Positions 1-5,308 of a stretch of DNA of 6,854 nucleotides are shown here, piece after piece. Every line of letters starts with the position of its first letter. Within the stretch, counting starts at the first letter, position 1. The position numbers and the translations under genes are program-made. A model generated the notes under the pieces. It was not told the origin of the DNA. It saw only the letters and a program-made list of their open reading frames with translations, and searched no databases. The stretch covers positions 1 through 6,854 of the forward strand of contig JAJRAX010000091.1 of the NCBI GenBank assembly GCA_028679775.1, read 5' to 3'. This DNA comes from Methanothrix sp. (GTDB lineage: Archaea; Halobacteriota; Methanosarcinia; Methanotrichales; Methanotrichaceae).

Positions 1-285
1 GCATATCTGGAAAAGAACGAGACGAAGGACCTCATCACACTGACCATCTACGTTCATGATGGCGATCTATTCGGAGACCTCCTCTCAGATGTAGTGGTCA
101 AGGGACATGATGGAAACGGCAATGCATTCGCGGAGACGACAGATGCCAATGGCATAGCAGTGGTACAGGGCGAACCTGGTGCCTGGCAGTTTGCATTCCA
201 GAAGGATGGTTACGATGTCCTCATCCTTATGTACAATGCCACGCAGACTGAAGAGACTGCTGCATATCTAGAGAAAAATGCTTAA
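1..285 (+). CDS. C-terminal part of a tandem-repeat (carboxypeptidase-regulatory-like) protein
   Basis: The 5' end lies outside the window; 94 residues and a TAA stop are visible, read in frame from base 1. The fragment begins with AYLEKN and ends with AYLEKN plus one Ala. The two copies are exactly 87 codons (261 bp) apart, so the visible part is one full repeat unit and the protein very probably contains more upstream. The core (residues about 14-75) alternates short beta-strand-like stretches with Gly/Asp/Asn turns, for example TIYVHDGDLFGDLL, TTDANGIAVV and PGAWQFAFQKDGYDVL. That pattern fits the carboxypeptidase-regulatory-like/PEGA type of small beta-sandwich repeat found in archaeal cell-surface proteins. 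No catalytic motif or C-terminal membrane anchor is visible. The domain assignment rests on pattern and memory, not a search. The gene is followed by a terminator and then another exported protein, so a surface role is plausible but unproven. Confidence 0.75.
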   Translation, partial: AYLEKNETKDLITLTIYVHDGDLFGDLLSDVVVKGHDGNGNAFAETTDANGIAVVQGEPGAWQFAFQKDGYDVLILMYNATQTEETAAYLEKNA

Positions 286-297
286 ATCTTTTGCAGG

Positions 298-349
298 GAT
301 CGGTCCTCTGATACGGATCGATCTTACTTGCATGCTTTTTTTCGTTTTT
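298..349 (+). terminator. Hairpin plus double T-tract behind the repeat-protein gene
   Basis: GATCGGTCC (298-306) pairs with GGATCGATC (315-323) over nine positions including one G-U pair, leaving an 8-nt loop. Thirteen bases later a run of seven T (336-342) is followed by CG and five T (345-349). Archaeal RNA polymerase terminates on T-rich non-template stretches, so the T runs are the stronger argument and the hairpin is supportive. Confidence 0.6.
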
Positions 350-530
350 GGCCGATCACATAGATTCGAGAAGCTAAACCTGCGCGACCTTAACCGATAG
401 GCCATTTGATATTCTTCTGAGATTGTAGCGACAGGAGATTAGAACCATCTTGAACCTATTGGAAGCTTGCAGAACTCTCTTTGGCCTCTGATGGGATATT
501 CTGTTCATTTGGTCTCAAGGTTCGTTCGGT

Positions 531-545
531 TCTATATTTTTAAAT
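531..545 (+). promoter_or_regulatory. Candidate TATA box for the repeat-rich secreted protein
   Basis: The AT-only run in TCTATATTTTTAAAT is the best TATA-like stretch upstream of the gene at 620. Initiation about 25 bases downstream would fall near 560-566, giving a leader of roughly 55-60 nt that contains the hairpin and Shine-Dalgarno site. No BRE was clearly recognised. Confidence 0.45.
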
Positions 546-572
546 CGTTCAAATAATTGTAGGTTTGTAAGA

Positions 573-597
573 CAACTCAGCACACACGCTGATGTTG
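573..597 (+). promoter_or_regulatory. Leader hairpin just upstream of the Shine-Dalgarno site
   Basis: CAACTCAGC (573-581) pairs with GCTGA (588-592) and GTTG (594-597). This gives nine base pairs with a single bulged T at 593 and a 6-nt loop ACACAC. The structure ends 8 bases before the Shine-Dalgarno sequence at 606, a position where it could stabilise the mRNA or tune ribosome access. Function is inferred only. Confidence 0.4.
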
Positions 598-605
598 ATC
601 TTCAA

Positions 606-612
606 TGGAGGT
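606..612 (+). promoter_or_regulatory. Shine-Dalgarno site of the repeat-rich secreted protein
   Basis: TGGAGGT lies 7 bases before the ATG at 620 and contains the GGAGGT complement of the archaeal 16S 3' tail. It fixes this ATG as the start. Confidence 0.8.
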
Positions 613-619
613 ATAGTAT

Positions 620-1141
620 ATGAAGTATGTTCAATTCCTGGTAGCATTATTGGCGGCATCTATCTTCGTGATTCCTGCCACATCAATGCAAGGCAACGGA
701 AATACGGCTGATGACTGCAAAGCACAGATTGAGCAGCCATCTGGACTGCAGCAGTGTGATTGTCCAAATGCCCTGGCGGCTTTCGGTATCATGAATCAAG
801 GCAAGGAGTCCGCCCCCTGCGGCCAGAATTCCCAGCAGGGACCAAATGACAACAACGCCGGCCCTAAGTCCATGATGGACGGCAAGATGCCTGCCCCCTG
901 CGGCCAGAATTCCCAGCAGGGACCAAATGACAACAACGCCGGCCCTAAGTCCATGATGGACGGCAAAGAGCCTGCCCCCTGTGGCCAGAAGGCCCCACAG
1001 GGACCAAATGACAACAACGCCGGCCCTAAGTCCATGATGGACGGCAAAGAGCCTGCCCCCTGCGGCCAGAAGGCCCCACAGGGACCAAATGACAACAACG
1101 CCGGCCCTAAGTCCATGATGGACAATGTGGTCCCGAAGTAG
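620..1141 (+). CDS. Secreted protein with four 27-residue Cys-containing tandem repeats
   Basis: I recognise no named family. The 173-residue product starts with a signal peptide: MKYVQ, then a hydrophobic stretch to about residue 18, with likely cleavage after ATS (residue 22). A short linker with cysteines at 33, 46 and 48 follows. Residues 65-168 form three full and one shortened 27-residue repeats, each opening with APCGQ and containing GPNDNNAGPKSMMD. The first two units carry NSQQ and the last two KAPQ at the variable site. Cysteines therefore recur exactly every 27 residues (67, 94, 121, 148), and with the linker cysteines the mature protein has seven. It ends in NVVPK, with no transmembrane tail. 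The repeat is rich in Gly, Pro, Asn and Asp and is probably extended or disordered. Disulfide cross-linking or metal binding at the cell surface is possible, but this is inference. The start is fixed by a good Shine-Dalgarno sequence, and a strong terminator follows. Confidence 0.85.
   Translation: MKYVQFLVALLAASIFVIPATSMQGNGNTADDCKAQIEQPSGLQQCDCPNALAAFGIMNQGKESAPCGQNSQQGPNDNNAGPKSMMDGKMPAPCGQNSQQGPNDNNAGPKSMMDGKEPAPCGQKAPQGPNDNNAGPKSMMDGKEPAPCGQKAPQGPNDNNAGPKSMMDNVVPK
812..1123 (+). repeat. 81-bp in-frame tandem repeat (3.85 copies)
   Basis: Units begin at 812, 893, 974 and 1055; the last is cut at 1123 after 69 bp. Units 1 and 2 differ at only three adjacent-codon positions near their ends. 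Units 3 and 4 differ at one silent site (TGT versus TGC) in their shared part. The stretch from CAGGGACCAAATG to GATGGAC is identical in all four, including at third positions. Such silent-site identity points to recent expansion or ongoing homogenisation rather than old, selected repeats. Confidence 0.97.
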
Positions 1142-1209
1142 AATCTGATGGAGAGTTCCGTTAAGAAGACGCTTTTGTGATGTGAAGTCATAACAAGCTA
1201 TCTCCTGCA

Positions 1210-1247
1210 GGTCAGGGTCACCTAACCCTGGCCTTTATTGTATTTTT
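1210..1247 (+). terminator. Strong hairpin/T-tract terminator
   Basis: GGTCAGGGT (1210-1218) pairs with ACCCTGGCC (1225-1233) over nine positions with one G-T(U) pair and a 6-nt loop. TTTATTGTATTTTT follows immediately. It closes the repeat-protein transcript 69 bp after its stop codon. The T-rich tail lies only 18 bases before the next start codon. Confidence 0.8.
1234..1243 (+). promoter_or_regulatory. Candidate TATA box embedded in the terminator tail
   Basis: TTTATTGTAT is centred about 27 bases before the ATG at 1266, the usual archaeal TATA-to-start-site distance. Transcription would then begin within a few bases of the ATG, giving a nearly leaderless mRNA. This fits the absence of a well-placed Shine-Dalgarno sequence before that gene. 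Confidence 0.4.
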
Positions 1248-1265
1248 CAGGAAATCGATGATATT

Positions 1266-1889
1266 ATGATAATCAATGTTACGAGGACGATAATCCTCAT
1301 GGGGCTGGCAATTCTCTTATTGCAGCCAACAGGCACATGCTTGTCTGTGCCTTTGCAGGACAGCATGTTGCCTCTGGATCCCATGCAGGAGGATACCGGG
1401 GTAGACGCCCAGGGTGTCCCGTTCAATGACGAACCAGTTGATGTCCTGCATAGCGGAAGTGGCGCTGCAATTCTAGACAATGGCTCTCATCCTTTCTGGC
1501 TGAGCATAGTGTCAGCGAAAACCATTGAGCCAAAGAAAATGAGAAATATGCTGACATCTAATCAGAGCCTCGATGAGATCCGAGAGGCACTCGGTGCAAC
1601 CGAAGTTGAGAGCAGGTTTGATGGGGCCATCAAGCTTGACGAGAGCATTTACTCGCTAGGTAGCATCAAGATGCTGCAATACGATGAGAACTCTTCTACA
1701 CTGGATGCATATGTGATTGAACCTGGCATATCACACGATGTTGGCTATGAGACGACAATCGTAGGAAAGCTCGCATTAAACATAATTGGATCTGGTGCAG
1801 ACCTTTTGGCAGAGGGAGAGCTTTTGCTGTACAGAGGGCCGCAAGCGGCAAGCTATCGCATATTTCTCGATATGCAACCACCTCGATGA
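1266..1889 (+). CDS. Exported protein of unknown function, 207 residues
   Basis: I do not recognise a named family. The N-terminus is a signal peptide or anchor: basic R7, hydrophobic residues about 9-20 (IILMGLAILLLQ), and a likely cleavage around GTCLS (residues 23-27). C25 is not in a convincing lipobox. Residues about 30-65 are acidic, low-complexity linker. From about residue 75 (HPFWLSIVSAKTIEP) to the end the sequence looks like one compact domain: a helical stretch (KKMRNMLTSNQSLDEIREALG) followed by beta-like segments such as SIYSLGSIKMLQY, STLDAYVIEPG, KLALNIIG, GELLLYRG and YRIFLDMQP. The start at 1266 has no good Shine-Dalgarno site; an in-frame ATG at 1299 with GAGG 12 bases ahead is an alternative that would remove most of the basic region. 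The gene is convergent with the oxidoreductase, with 25 bp between them and no terminator visible. Its close position after another secreted protein hints at an envelope role only. Confidence 0.75.
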   Translation: MIINVTRTIILMGLAILLLQPTGTCLSVPLQDSMLPLDPMQEDTGVDAQGVPFNDEPVDVLHSGSGAAILDNGSHPFWLSIVSAKTIEPKKMRNMLTSNQSLDEIREALGATEVESRFDGAIKLDESIYSLGSIKMLQYDENSSTLDAYVIEPGISHDVGYETTIVGKLALNIIGSGADLLAEGELLLYRGPQAASYRIFLDMQPPR

Positions 1890-1914
1890 AACCGTATCTT
1901 GTTCGATTGATCTC

Positions 1915-3234
1915 TCACAGATTTCCATCGGATCTGATTACGTCCAGAAGATTCAACACGGAATATGCAGCTCGATTGACTCCGGCACTTCTCTTTGTGG
2001 TGTCGGTTCCTACGCAATAAAGGTTCTTTATGGGCGTTCTCACATCTCCAAAGCCGCAATTTATTCCCCAGGATGCCTTTTCAGGTATCAGCTCCTGATA
2101 GTGTATCATATCGATGTGCTTTTCGATGTCTGGGATGTTATCAACTATGGTCTGAAAGGCCTTCTTTTTTATTGTCGACGAATCGTATTCTCCCGGCAGG
2201 GTAAATCCAAAGCCAACAAGCTGATTTCCTCTGGGTGCCAGGGTAGGATCGTAATTGGTGGTGGGCACTATCCAGGCATAAGGATCTGCATCCACCCACA
2301 TCTCTGAACCGTAATTTGTGAAGATCTTTTTTGTCAGTCCCAGCCAGATGGTCAGAGATCTTACCCTCCTGATCGTCGCCAAATTTTGGGTATATGCGGC
2401 AGGCAGGCCCTCGATCAGATCTGGCAGGTTCGAAGAAAACCCGGAGTAGACTACTGCGTCGCAGTCGTAGCTGTCCTCAGAGGTAATCACTCCTTCCACT
2501 CGCTCGCTGCAATCCATCTTCAATACTCGCTCATTGGTCTTAATCTCTACATGGTCTTTGGGAAAGGACGCAAGGATGGAGTTGACTATGGACTGAAGGC
2601 CGCCCTTGGGATATCCCTGGTCTGTGGCACCTTCCTTCATGAAAAGATCGTATATCTTTCCAACATATGGGATGGATCTCGAATGGTGGGTCTTGTTGTC
2701 GACAAATCTGGAAATGGGTGCCTGCTCGATGGATGTGCCCACCATGAAGTAACACAACCAGTCAAGGAATCTCCTTGTGGTCATTGAGATTTTATCTGGG
2801 AGGACCTCGGATAGAGTGATATTGGAATAATCCTTGCCGGCATTTGCCAGATATAGAGCGTTAAACAGAGCCCTCATTAAGAGCAGTCTGTCTGTCATGG
2901 GAATCAATCCAAAGGTCAGCCAGGCATTGATGCTCCAGGGAAACGGCTTAACCTCACCGCCGATTCTCACATGATATTTCCCAAATGGAATAAATTGTGG
3001 TGTTATCTTAAAATATTTATCCATCAGTTCCTTGAGCGGGCCGTTTTCAAGCCTTGTAATGGCATGTGGTCCGGTATCCACTCGATAGCCATTCACATCG
3101 TAAGATCGACAGACTCCGCCGATATGGCTATCTTTCTCCAATATCACTACTTTCTTGCCTTCTCTAGTGAGCGCTAGGGCGGAAAGCAAGCCACTGATTC
3201 CTGAGCCAATCACAATGACATCATTTTGTTTCAT
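1915..3234 (-). CDS. FAD-dependent oxidoreductase, phytoene desaturase (CrtI)/amine oxidase superfamily
   Basis: The 439-residue protein begins with a dinucleotide-binding fold. VIVIGSGISGLLSA carries GxGxxG at residues 10-15, and VVILEKDSHIGG supplies the ribose-binding acidic residue E33 and the downstream Gly pair. The C-terminus has NLYCVGTDTT (404-413) followed by AGVNRAA (417-423), the second FAD-contacting segment of this superfamily. The central part includes a hydrophobic stretch (INAWLTFGLIPMTDRLLLMRALF), as expected for enzymes that take lipid-like substrates from a membrane. It is shorter than classical carotenoid desaturases (about 490-500 residues) but within the range of archaeal relatives. 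Members oxidise, reduce or isomerise isoprenoid and amine substrates; the actual substrate here is unknown, and no crtB, quinone or methanophenazine gene is in view. The ATG is supported by AGGAG at 3239-3243, 4 bases upstream. It is convergent with the exported-protein gene and divergent from gatC. Confidence 0.85.
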   Translation of the reverse strand: MKQNDVIVIGSGISGLLSALALTREGKKVVILEKDSHIGGVCRSYDVNGYRVDTGPHAITRLENGPLKELMDKYFKITPQFIPFGKYHVRIGGEVKPFPWSINAWLTFGLIPMTDRLLLMRALFNALYLANAGKDYSNITLSEVLPDKISMTTRRFLDWLCYFMVGTSIEQAPISRFVDNKTHHSRSIPYVGKIYDLFMKEGATDQGYPKGGLQSIVNSILASFPKDHVEIKTNERVLKMDCSERVEGVITSEDSYDCDAVVYSGFSSNLPDLIEGLPAAYTQNLATIRRVRSLTIWLGLTKKIFTNYGSEMWVDADPYAWIVPTTNYDPTLAPRGNQLVGFGFTLPGEYDSSTIKKKAFQTIVDNIPDIEKHIDMIHYQELIPEKASWGINCGFGDVRTPIKNLYCVGTDTTKRSAGVNRAAYSVLNLLDVIRSDGNL

Positions 3235-3238
3235 GATT

Positions 3239-3243
3239 CTCCT
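3239..3243 (-). promoter_or_regulatory. Shine-Dalgarno site of the oxidoreductase gene
   Basis: Read on the minus strand, AGGAG precedes the ATG by 4 bases. The spacing is short but acceptable, and there is no better in-frame start nearby. Confidence 0.65.
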
Positions 3244-3273
3244 AAAGTATTAATGCACCTTACCCGGAAATCA

Positions 3274-3310
3274 GCAGTCTGTCTCCATTCTCCAAATGGT
3301 GCTCAGACGC
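3274..3310 (-). promoter_or_regulatory. Imperfect hairpin in the oxidoreductase 5' leader
   Basis: Stem segments GTCTG (3277-3281)/CAGAC (3304-3308) and CCATT (3285-3289)/AATGG (3295-3299) are nested around a small internal loop and a 5-nt terminal loop. An outer GC/GC pair (3274-3275 with 3309-3310) extends the stem across one bulged base. If transcription starts near 3320, this structure sits at the very 5' end of the mRNA. Function is unknown. Confidence 0.35.
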
Positions 3311-3345
3311 GATAATAATGCAGCGGGCGACATGACCCTTATGGC

Positions 3346-3354
3346 TATATTTTT
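3346..3354 (-). promoter_or_regulatory. Candidate TATA box for the oxidoreductase gene
   Basis: On the minus strand this reads AAAAATATA, preceded by CGGC. Transcription would start near 3320-3325, leaving a leader of about 85-90 nt that contains the hairpin at 3274-3310. Confidence 0.35.
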
Positions 3355-3531
3355 GCCGAATCCCTCTCGCGTACTATCTCATTGGAATTCTTAAGGCTTT
3401 TGGCTTCGCTCCTATCATTCATTATAGCAGATTGAGCGGTAAACATGGGATACTCACTATCAAAAAACACCCACCTGCTAAAAAAACCTGCGCTCGATCT
3501 GATGTGCATATGACGATATCATAAAAGAGCC

Positions 3532-3539
3532 TTTATATC
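3532..3539 (+). promoter_or_regulatory. TATA box of the gatCAB operon
   Basis: TTTATATC closely matches the archaeal TATA consensus. Initiation would be expected near 3560, giving a leader of about 45 nt before gatC. It is the best TATA match upstream of the operon. Confidence 0.6.
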
Positions 3540-3573
3540 TGATAAGGTGATCTCTCCAAATTACGGATTGCCA

Positions 3574-3609
3574 ATGAATTTAGATGGTATAATGAGTGGT
3601 ATAACATGA
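3574..3609 (+). other. Possible 11-codon leader ORF overlapping the gatC start
   Basis: An ATG at 3574 opens the frame MNLDGIMSGIT and ends in TGA at 3607-3609, sharing ATGA with the gatC start codon. Such overlaps allow translational coupling, which could compensate for the weak Shine-Dalgarno sequence of gatC (only GAGTGGT at 3594-3600). The little ORF has no good Shine-Dalgarno sequence of its own, so it may be chance. Confidence 0.25.
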
Positions 3610-3887
3610 TCACCAGGGAAGATGTGGAGCACATCAGCTGGCTTGCCAGCATCAAAATCGAGGATGAGGAGAAGGATAAGCTGGTGGAACAATTCAATTC
3701 AATTCTGGAGTACTTCCACCAGTTGGATGAGGTGGACACAGAGAACGTACAGCCTACCTATCGTGTGGTAGACCTGGCAAATATCTTCAGAGAGGATGAA
3801 GCATTCCCCTCCATCTCTTTGGATCAGGCTCTTCAGAATGCACCGCGCAGGGAAGACGGCTACTTCAAGAGCCCGAGGATCGTGTAA
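3606..3887 (+). CDS. gatC: Asp/Glu-tRNA(Asn/Gln) amidotransferase subunit C
   Basis: GatC is the small structural subunit that wraps around the GatA-GatB interface of the cytoplasmic tRNA-dependent amidotransferase and stabilises it. The 93-residue product has the family length and pattern. An N-terminal helix pair runs from ITREDVEHISWLASIKI through EEKDKLVEQFNSILEYFHQLDEVDTENVQPTY. An extended segment, DLANIFREDE, follows, and the C-terminal signature is ALQNAPRREDGYFKSPRIV. The frame has a stop at 3543 and no other start codon before the ATG at 3606, so the start is secure. The Shine-Dalgarno sequence is weak. It is first in a three-gene operon; gatA starts 2 bases after its stop. In archaea GatCAB is thought mainly to convert Asp-tRNA(Asn) to Asn-tRNA(Asn), with GatDE handling glutamine. 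That division is family knowledge, not visible here. Confidence 0.97.
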   Translation: MITREDVEHISWLASIKIEDEEKDKLVEQFNSILEYFHQLDEVDTENVQPTYRVVDLANIFREDEAFPSISLDQALQNAPRREDGYFKSPRIV

Positions 3888-3889
3888 TC

Positions 3890-5308
3890 ATGCTCGCCGA
3901 ATTGAGAAACAGGCTTCGGGCTGAGTCCTGCGAGGAGCATCTCCTACAGCTATTTGAGCGGATCGAGAAGAGCGAGCTTAACGGCTTTACCACTCTGGCC
4001 AGGGAGAGTGCCCTTGAAGGGGCCAGGCAGTTTGATAAGAATCCCGGCAAAGGCCTTCTGGCGGGAGTGCCCATTGCCATCAAGGAGTGCATCTCTACCA
4101 AAGGAATTGAGACGAACTGCAGCTCACGAATATTGCGGGGATACATACCGCCCTACGATGCTCATGTGATTGAGAGGCTCAAGGCAGAAGGGGCCATCAT
4201 CATGGGCAAAACCAACATGGACGAGTTCGCCATGGGCACCTCCACAGAGACGAGCTGCTTTGGGCCCACCAGGAATCCATGGGACAAAGAATACGTTCCG
4301 GGAGGCTCCAGCGGCGGTAGCGCGGCGGTTGTGGCTGGAGGCGAGGCCCCTTGCGCACTGGGATCAGATACAGGCGGATCGGTGCGATGTCCGGCATCCT
4401 TTTGCGGCATAGTGGGGCTCAAGCCCACTTACGGATTGGTATCACGTTACGGCCTCGTGGCCTATGCCAACTCTTTAGAGCAGATCGGGCCGCTCACTCA
4501 TACTGTGGAGGACACGGCTCTGCTCATGGATGTCATATCCGGGCACGATAGACGGGACTCTACCTCAGCAGAGGGCGAAAGGCACAGCTACCTACCGGGG
4601 CTGCATGACGGCGTGGCAGGGCTCAAGATCGGCATTCCCAGGGAGTACTTCGGAGAAGGTGTGAACAAGGATGTGGAGAAAGCTGTTTGGGATGGCATTC
4701 ACACTCTGGATGCGTTGGGTGCCACCTGGCAGGAGGTAAGCCTGCCTCATACCCGCTATGCTCTGGCAGCCTATTATGTCATAGCCATGAGCGAGGCCTC
4801 CTCTAATCTGGCTCGATTCGATGGGCTGCGCTATGGCCTGAGGGAGGGTGAGGACAAGGACTGGCATACCACCTTCTCGGCCATTCGTGCCCAAGGCTTC
4901 GGCCCGGAGGTCAAGAGGCGAATAATTCTCGGAACATACGCCCTTTCAGCCGGCTACTATGGACGTTACTATCTCAAAGCCCTCAAGGTAAGGACGCTGA
5001 TCAAGGAGGACTTCCTGCGCGCCTTCAAGGATGTCGACATTCTGGCGAGCCCAACCATGCCGATTCCGGCCTTCAAGATCGGAGAGCGCATCAACGATCC
5101 GCTATCGCTTTACATGGCAGATGTCTTCACTGTTCCAATCAACCTGGCTGGAGTGCCGGCGATATCAGTTCCCTGCGGTTTCTCAGGGAGGCTGCCGATC
5201 GGCTTGCAGCTCATGGGGCCGCACTTCGGCGAGTCGAAAGTTCTTCGGGCCTCGGCAGCTTTTGAGACGGCTACAGCCTTTCATGAGGCTAAACCGGAGG
5301 TGATCTAG
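3890..5308 (+). CDS. gatA: Asp/Glu-tRNA amidotransferase subunit A (amidase)
   Basis: GatA hydrolyses glutamine or asparagine to release ammonia, which is channelled to GatB. It belongs to the amidase-signature family and, at 472 residues, is full length. The Ser-cisSer-Lys catalytic triad is intact: K65 in GVPIAIKE, S140 in PGGSSGGS and S164 in GSDTGGSVR. These are uniformly offset by 14 from K79/S154/S178 of Staphylococcus aureus GatA. Further family blocks are AIIMGKTNMDEFAMG, SFCGIVGLKPTYGLVSRYG, EQIGPLTHTVEDTALLM and, near the C-terminus, PINLAGVPAISVPCGF with GLQLMGPHF. R166-C167 replaces the bacterial R-Q after the nucleophile loop, which I take as normal archaeal variation. The ATG is 2 bases after the gatC stop, with GAGG at 3875-3878 inside gatC as a distant Shine-Dalgarno sequence. 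The gatA stop abuts the gatB start with no gap, so production of the three subunits is likely coupled. Confidence 0.98.
   Translation: MLAELRNRLRAESCEEHLLQLFERIEKSELNGFTTLARESALEGARQFDKNPGKGLLAGVPIAIKECISTKGIETNCSSRILRGYIPPYDAHVIERLKAEGAIIMGKTNMDEFAMGTSTETSCFGPTRNPWDKEYVPGGSSGGSAAVVAGGEAPCALGSDTGGSVRCPASFCGIVGLKPTYGLVSRYGLVAYANSLEQIGPLTHTVEDTALLMDVISGHDRRDSTSAEGERHSYLPGLHDGVAGLKIGIPREYFGEGVNKDVEKAVWDGIHTLDALGATWQEVSLPHTRYALAAYYVIAMSEASSNLARFDGLRYGLREGEDKDWHTTFSAIRAQGFGPEVKRRIILGTYALSAGYYGRYYLKALKVRTLIKEDFLRAFKDVDILASPTMPIPAFKIGERINDPLSLYMADVFTVPINLAGVPAISVPCGFSGRLPIGLQLMGPHFGESKVLRASAAFETATAFHEAKPEVI
5296..5305 (+). promoter_or_regulatory. Near-perfect Shine-Dalgarno site of gatB inside gatA
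   Basis: GGAGGTGATC is a ten-base complement of the archaeal 16S 3' tail (GAUCACCUCC). It lies within the last codons of gatA (encoding PEVI), with GGAGG 8 bases before the gatB ATG. It is the strongest ribosome-binding site in the operon, contrasting with the weak one of gatC. Confidence 0.85.

Larger units (their letters stand above)
350..619. other. Intergenic region with promoter and leader of the 81-bp-repeat gene
   Basis: No convincing gene was seen on either strand between the terminator and the next start codon. The left part (350-525) has no recognisable element. The right part holds the candidate TATA box, a leader hairpin and a Shine-Dalgarno site, listed separately. Confidence 0.6.
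3235..3605. other. Divergent intergenic region between oxidoreductase and gatC
   Basis: No tRNA or convincing gene was found in these 371 bp. The region is AT-rich and holds a candidate promoter for each flanking gene, a bulged hairpin on the oxidoreductase side and a tiny ORF overlapping the gatC start, all listed separately. The stretch from about 3360 to 3510 shows nothing I can assign. Confidence 0.6.

Noticed and set aside
812..1123. Regular repeat array considered as a CRISPR.
   Set aside because: The 81-bp units are contiguous with no unique spacers and encode an in-frame protein repeat.
796..1191. A 131-codon open frame on the minus strand across the 81-bp repeats.
   Set aside because: Because the repeat length is a multiple of three, one stop-free unit opens every copy. 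The plus-strand frame has a signal peptide and a good Shine-Dalgarno site; the minus frame has neither.
1786..2307. A 173-codon plus-strand frame crossing the end of the exported-protein gene and the oxidoreductase gene.
   Set aside because: It overlaps two well-supported genes, shows no coherent domain and spans their convergent junction.
2427..2436. GGTTCGAAGA resembling a tRNA T-arm.
   Set aside because: No matching acceptor, D-arm or anticodon arm is present around it, and it lies in the oxidoreductase coding sequence.
2386..2787. A 133-codon plus-strand frame antisense to the oxidoreductase.
   Set aside because: It lies entirely within a gene with clear FAD-binding motifs and has no supported start or recognisable protein features.
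3445..3513. A 22-codon plus-strand mini-ORF in the divergent intergenic region.
   Set aside because: It has no Shine-Dalgarno sequence, promoter placement or recognisable composition; chance frames of this length are common in such a region.
3512..3539. A partial inverted repeat (GATAT, AAA and TTTATATC) overlapping the gatC TATA box, considered as an operator.
   Set aside because: The pairing needs a 3-base bulge and consists only of A/T-rich stretches built around the TATA box, so chance is the simpler explanation.
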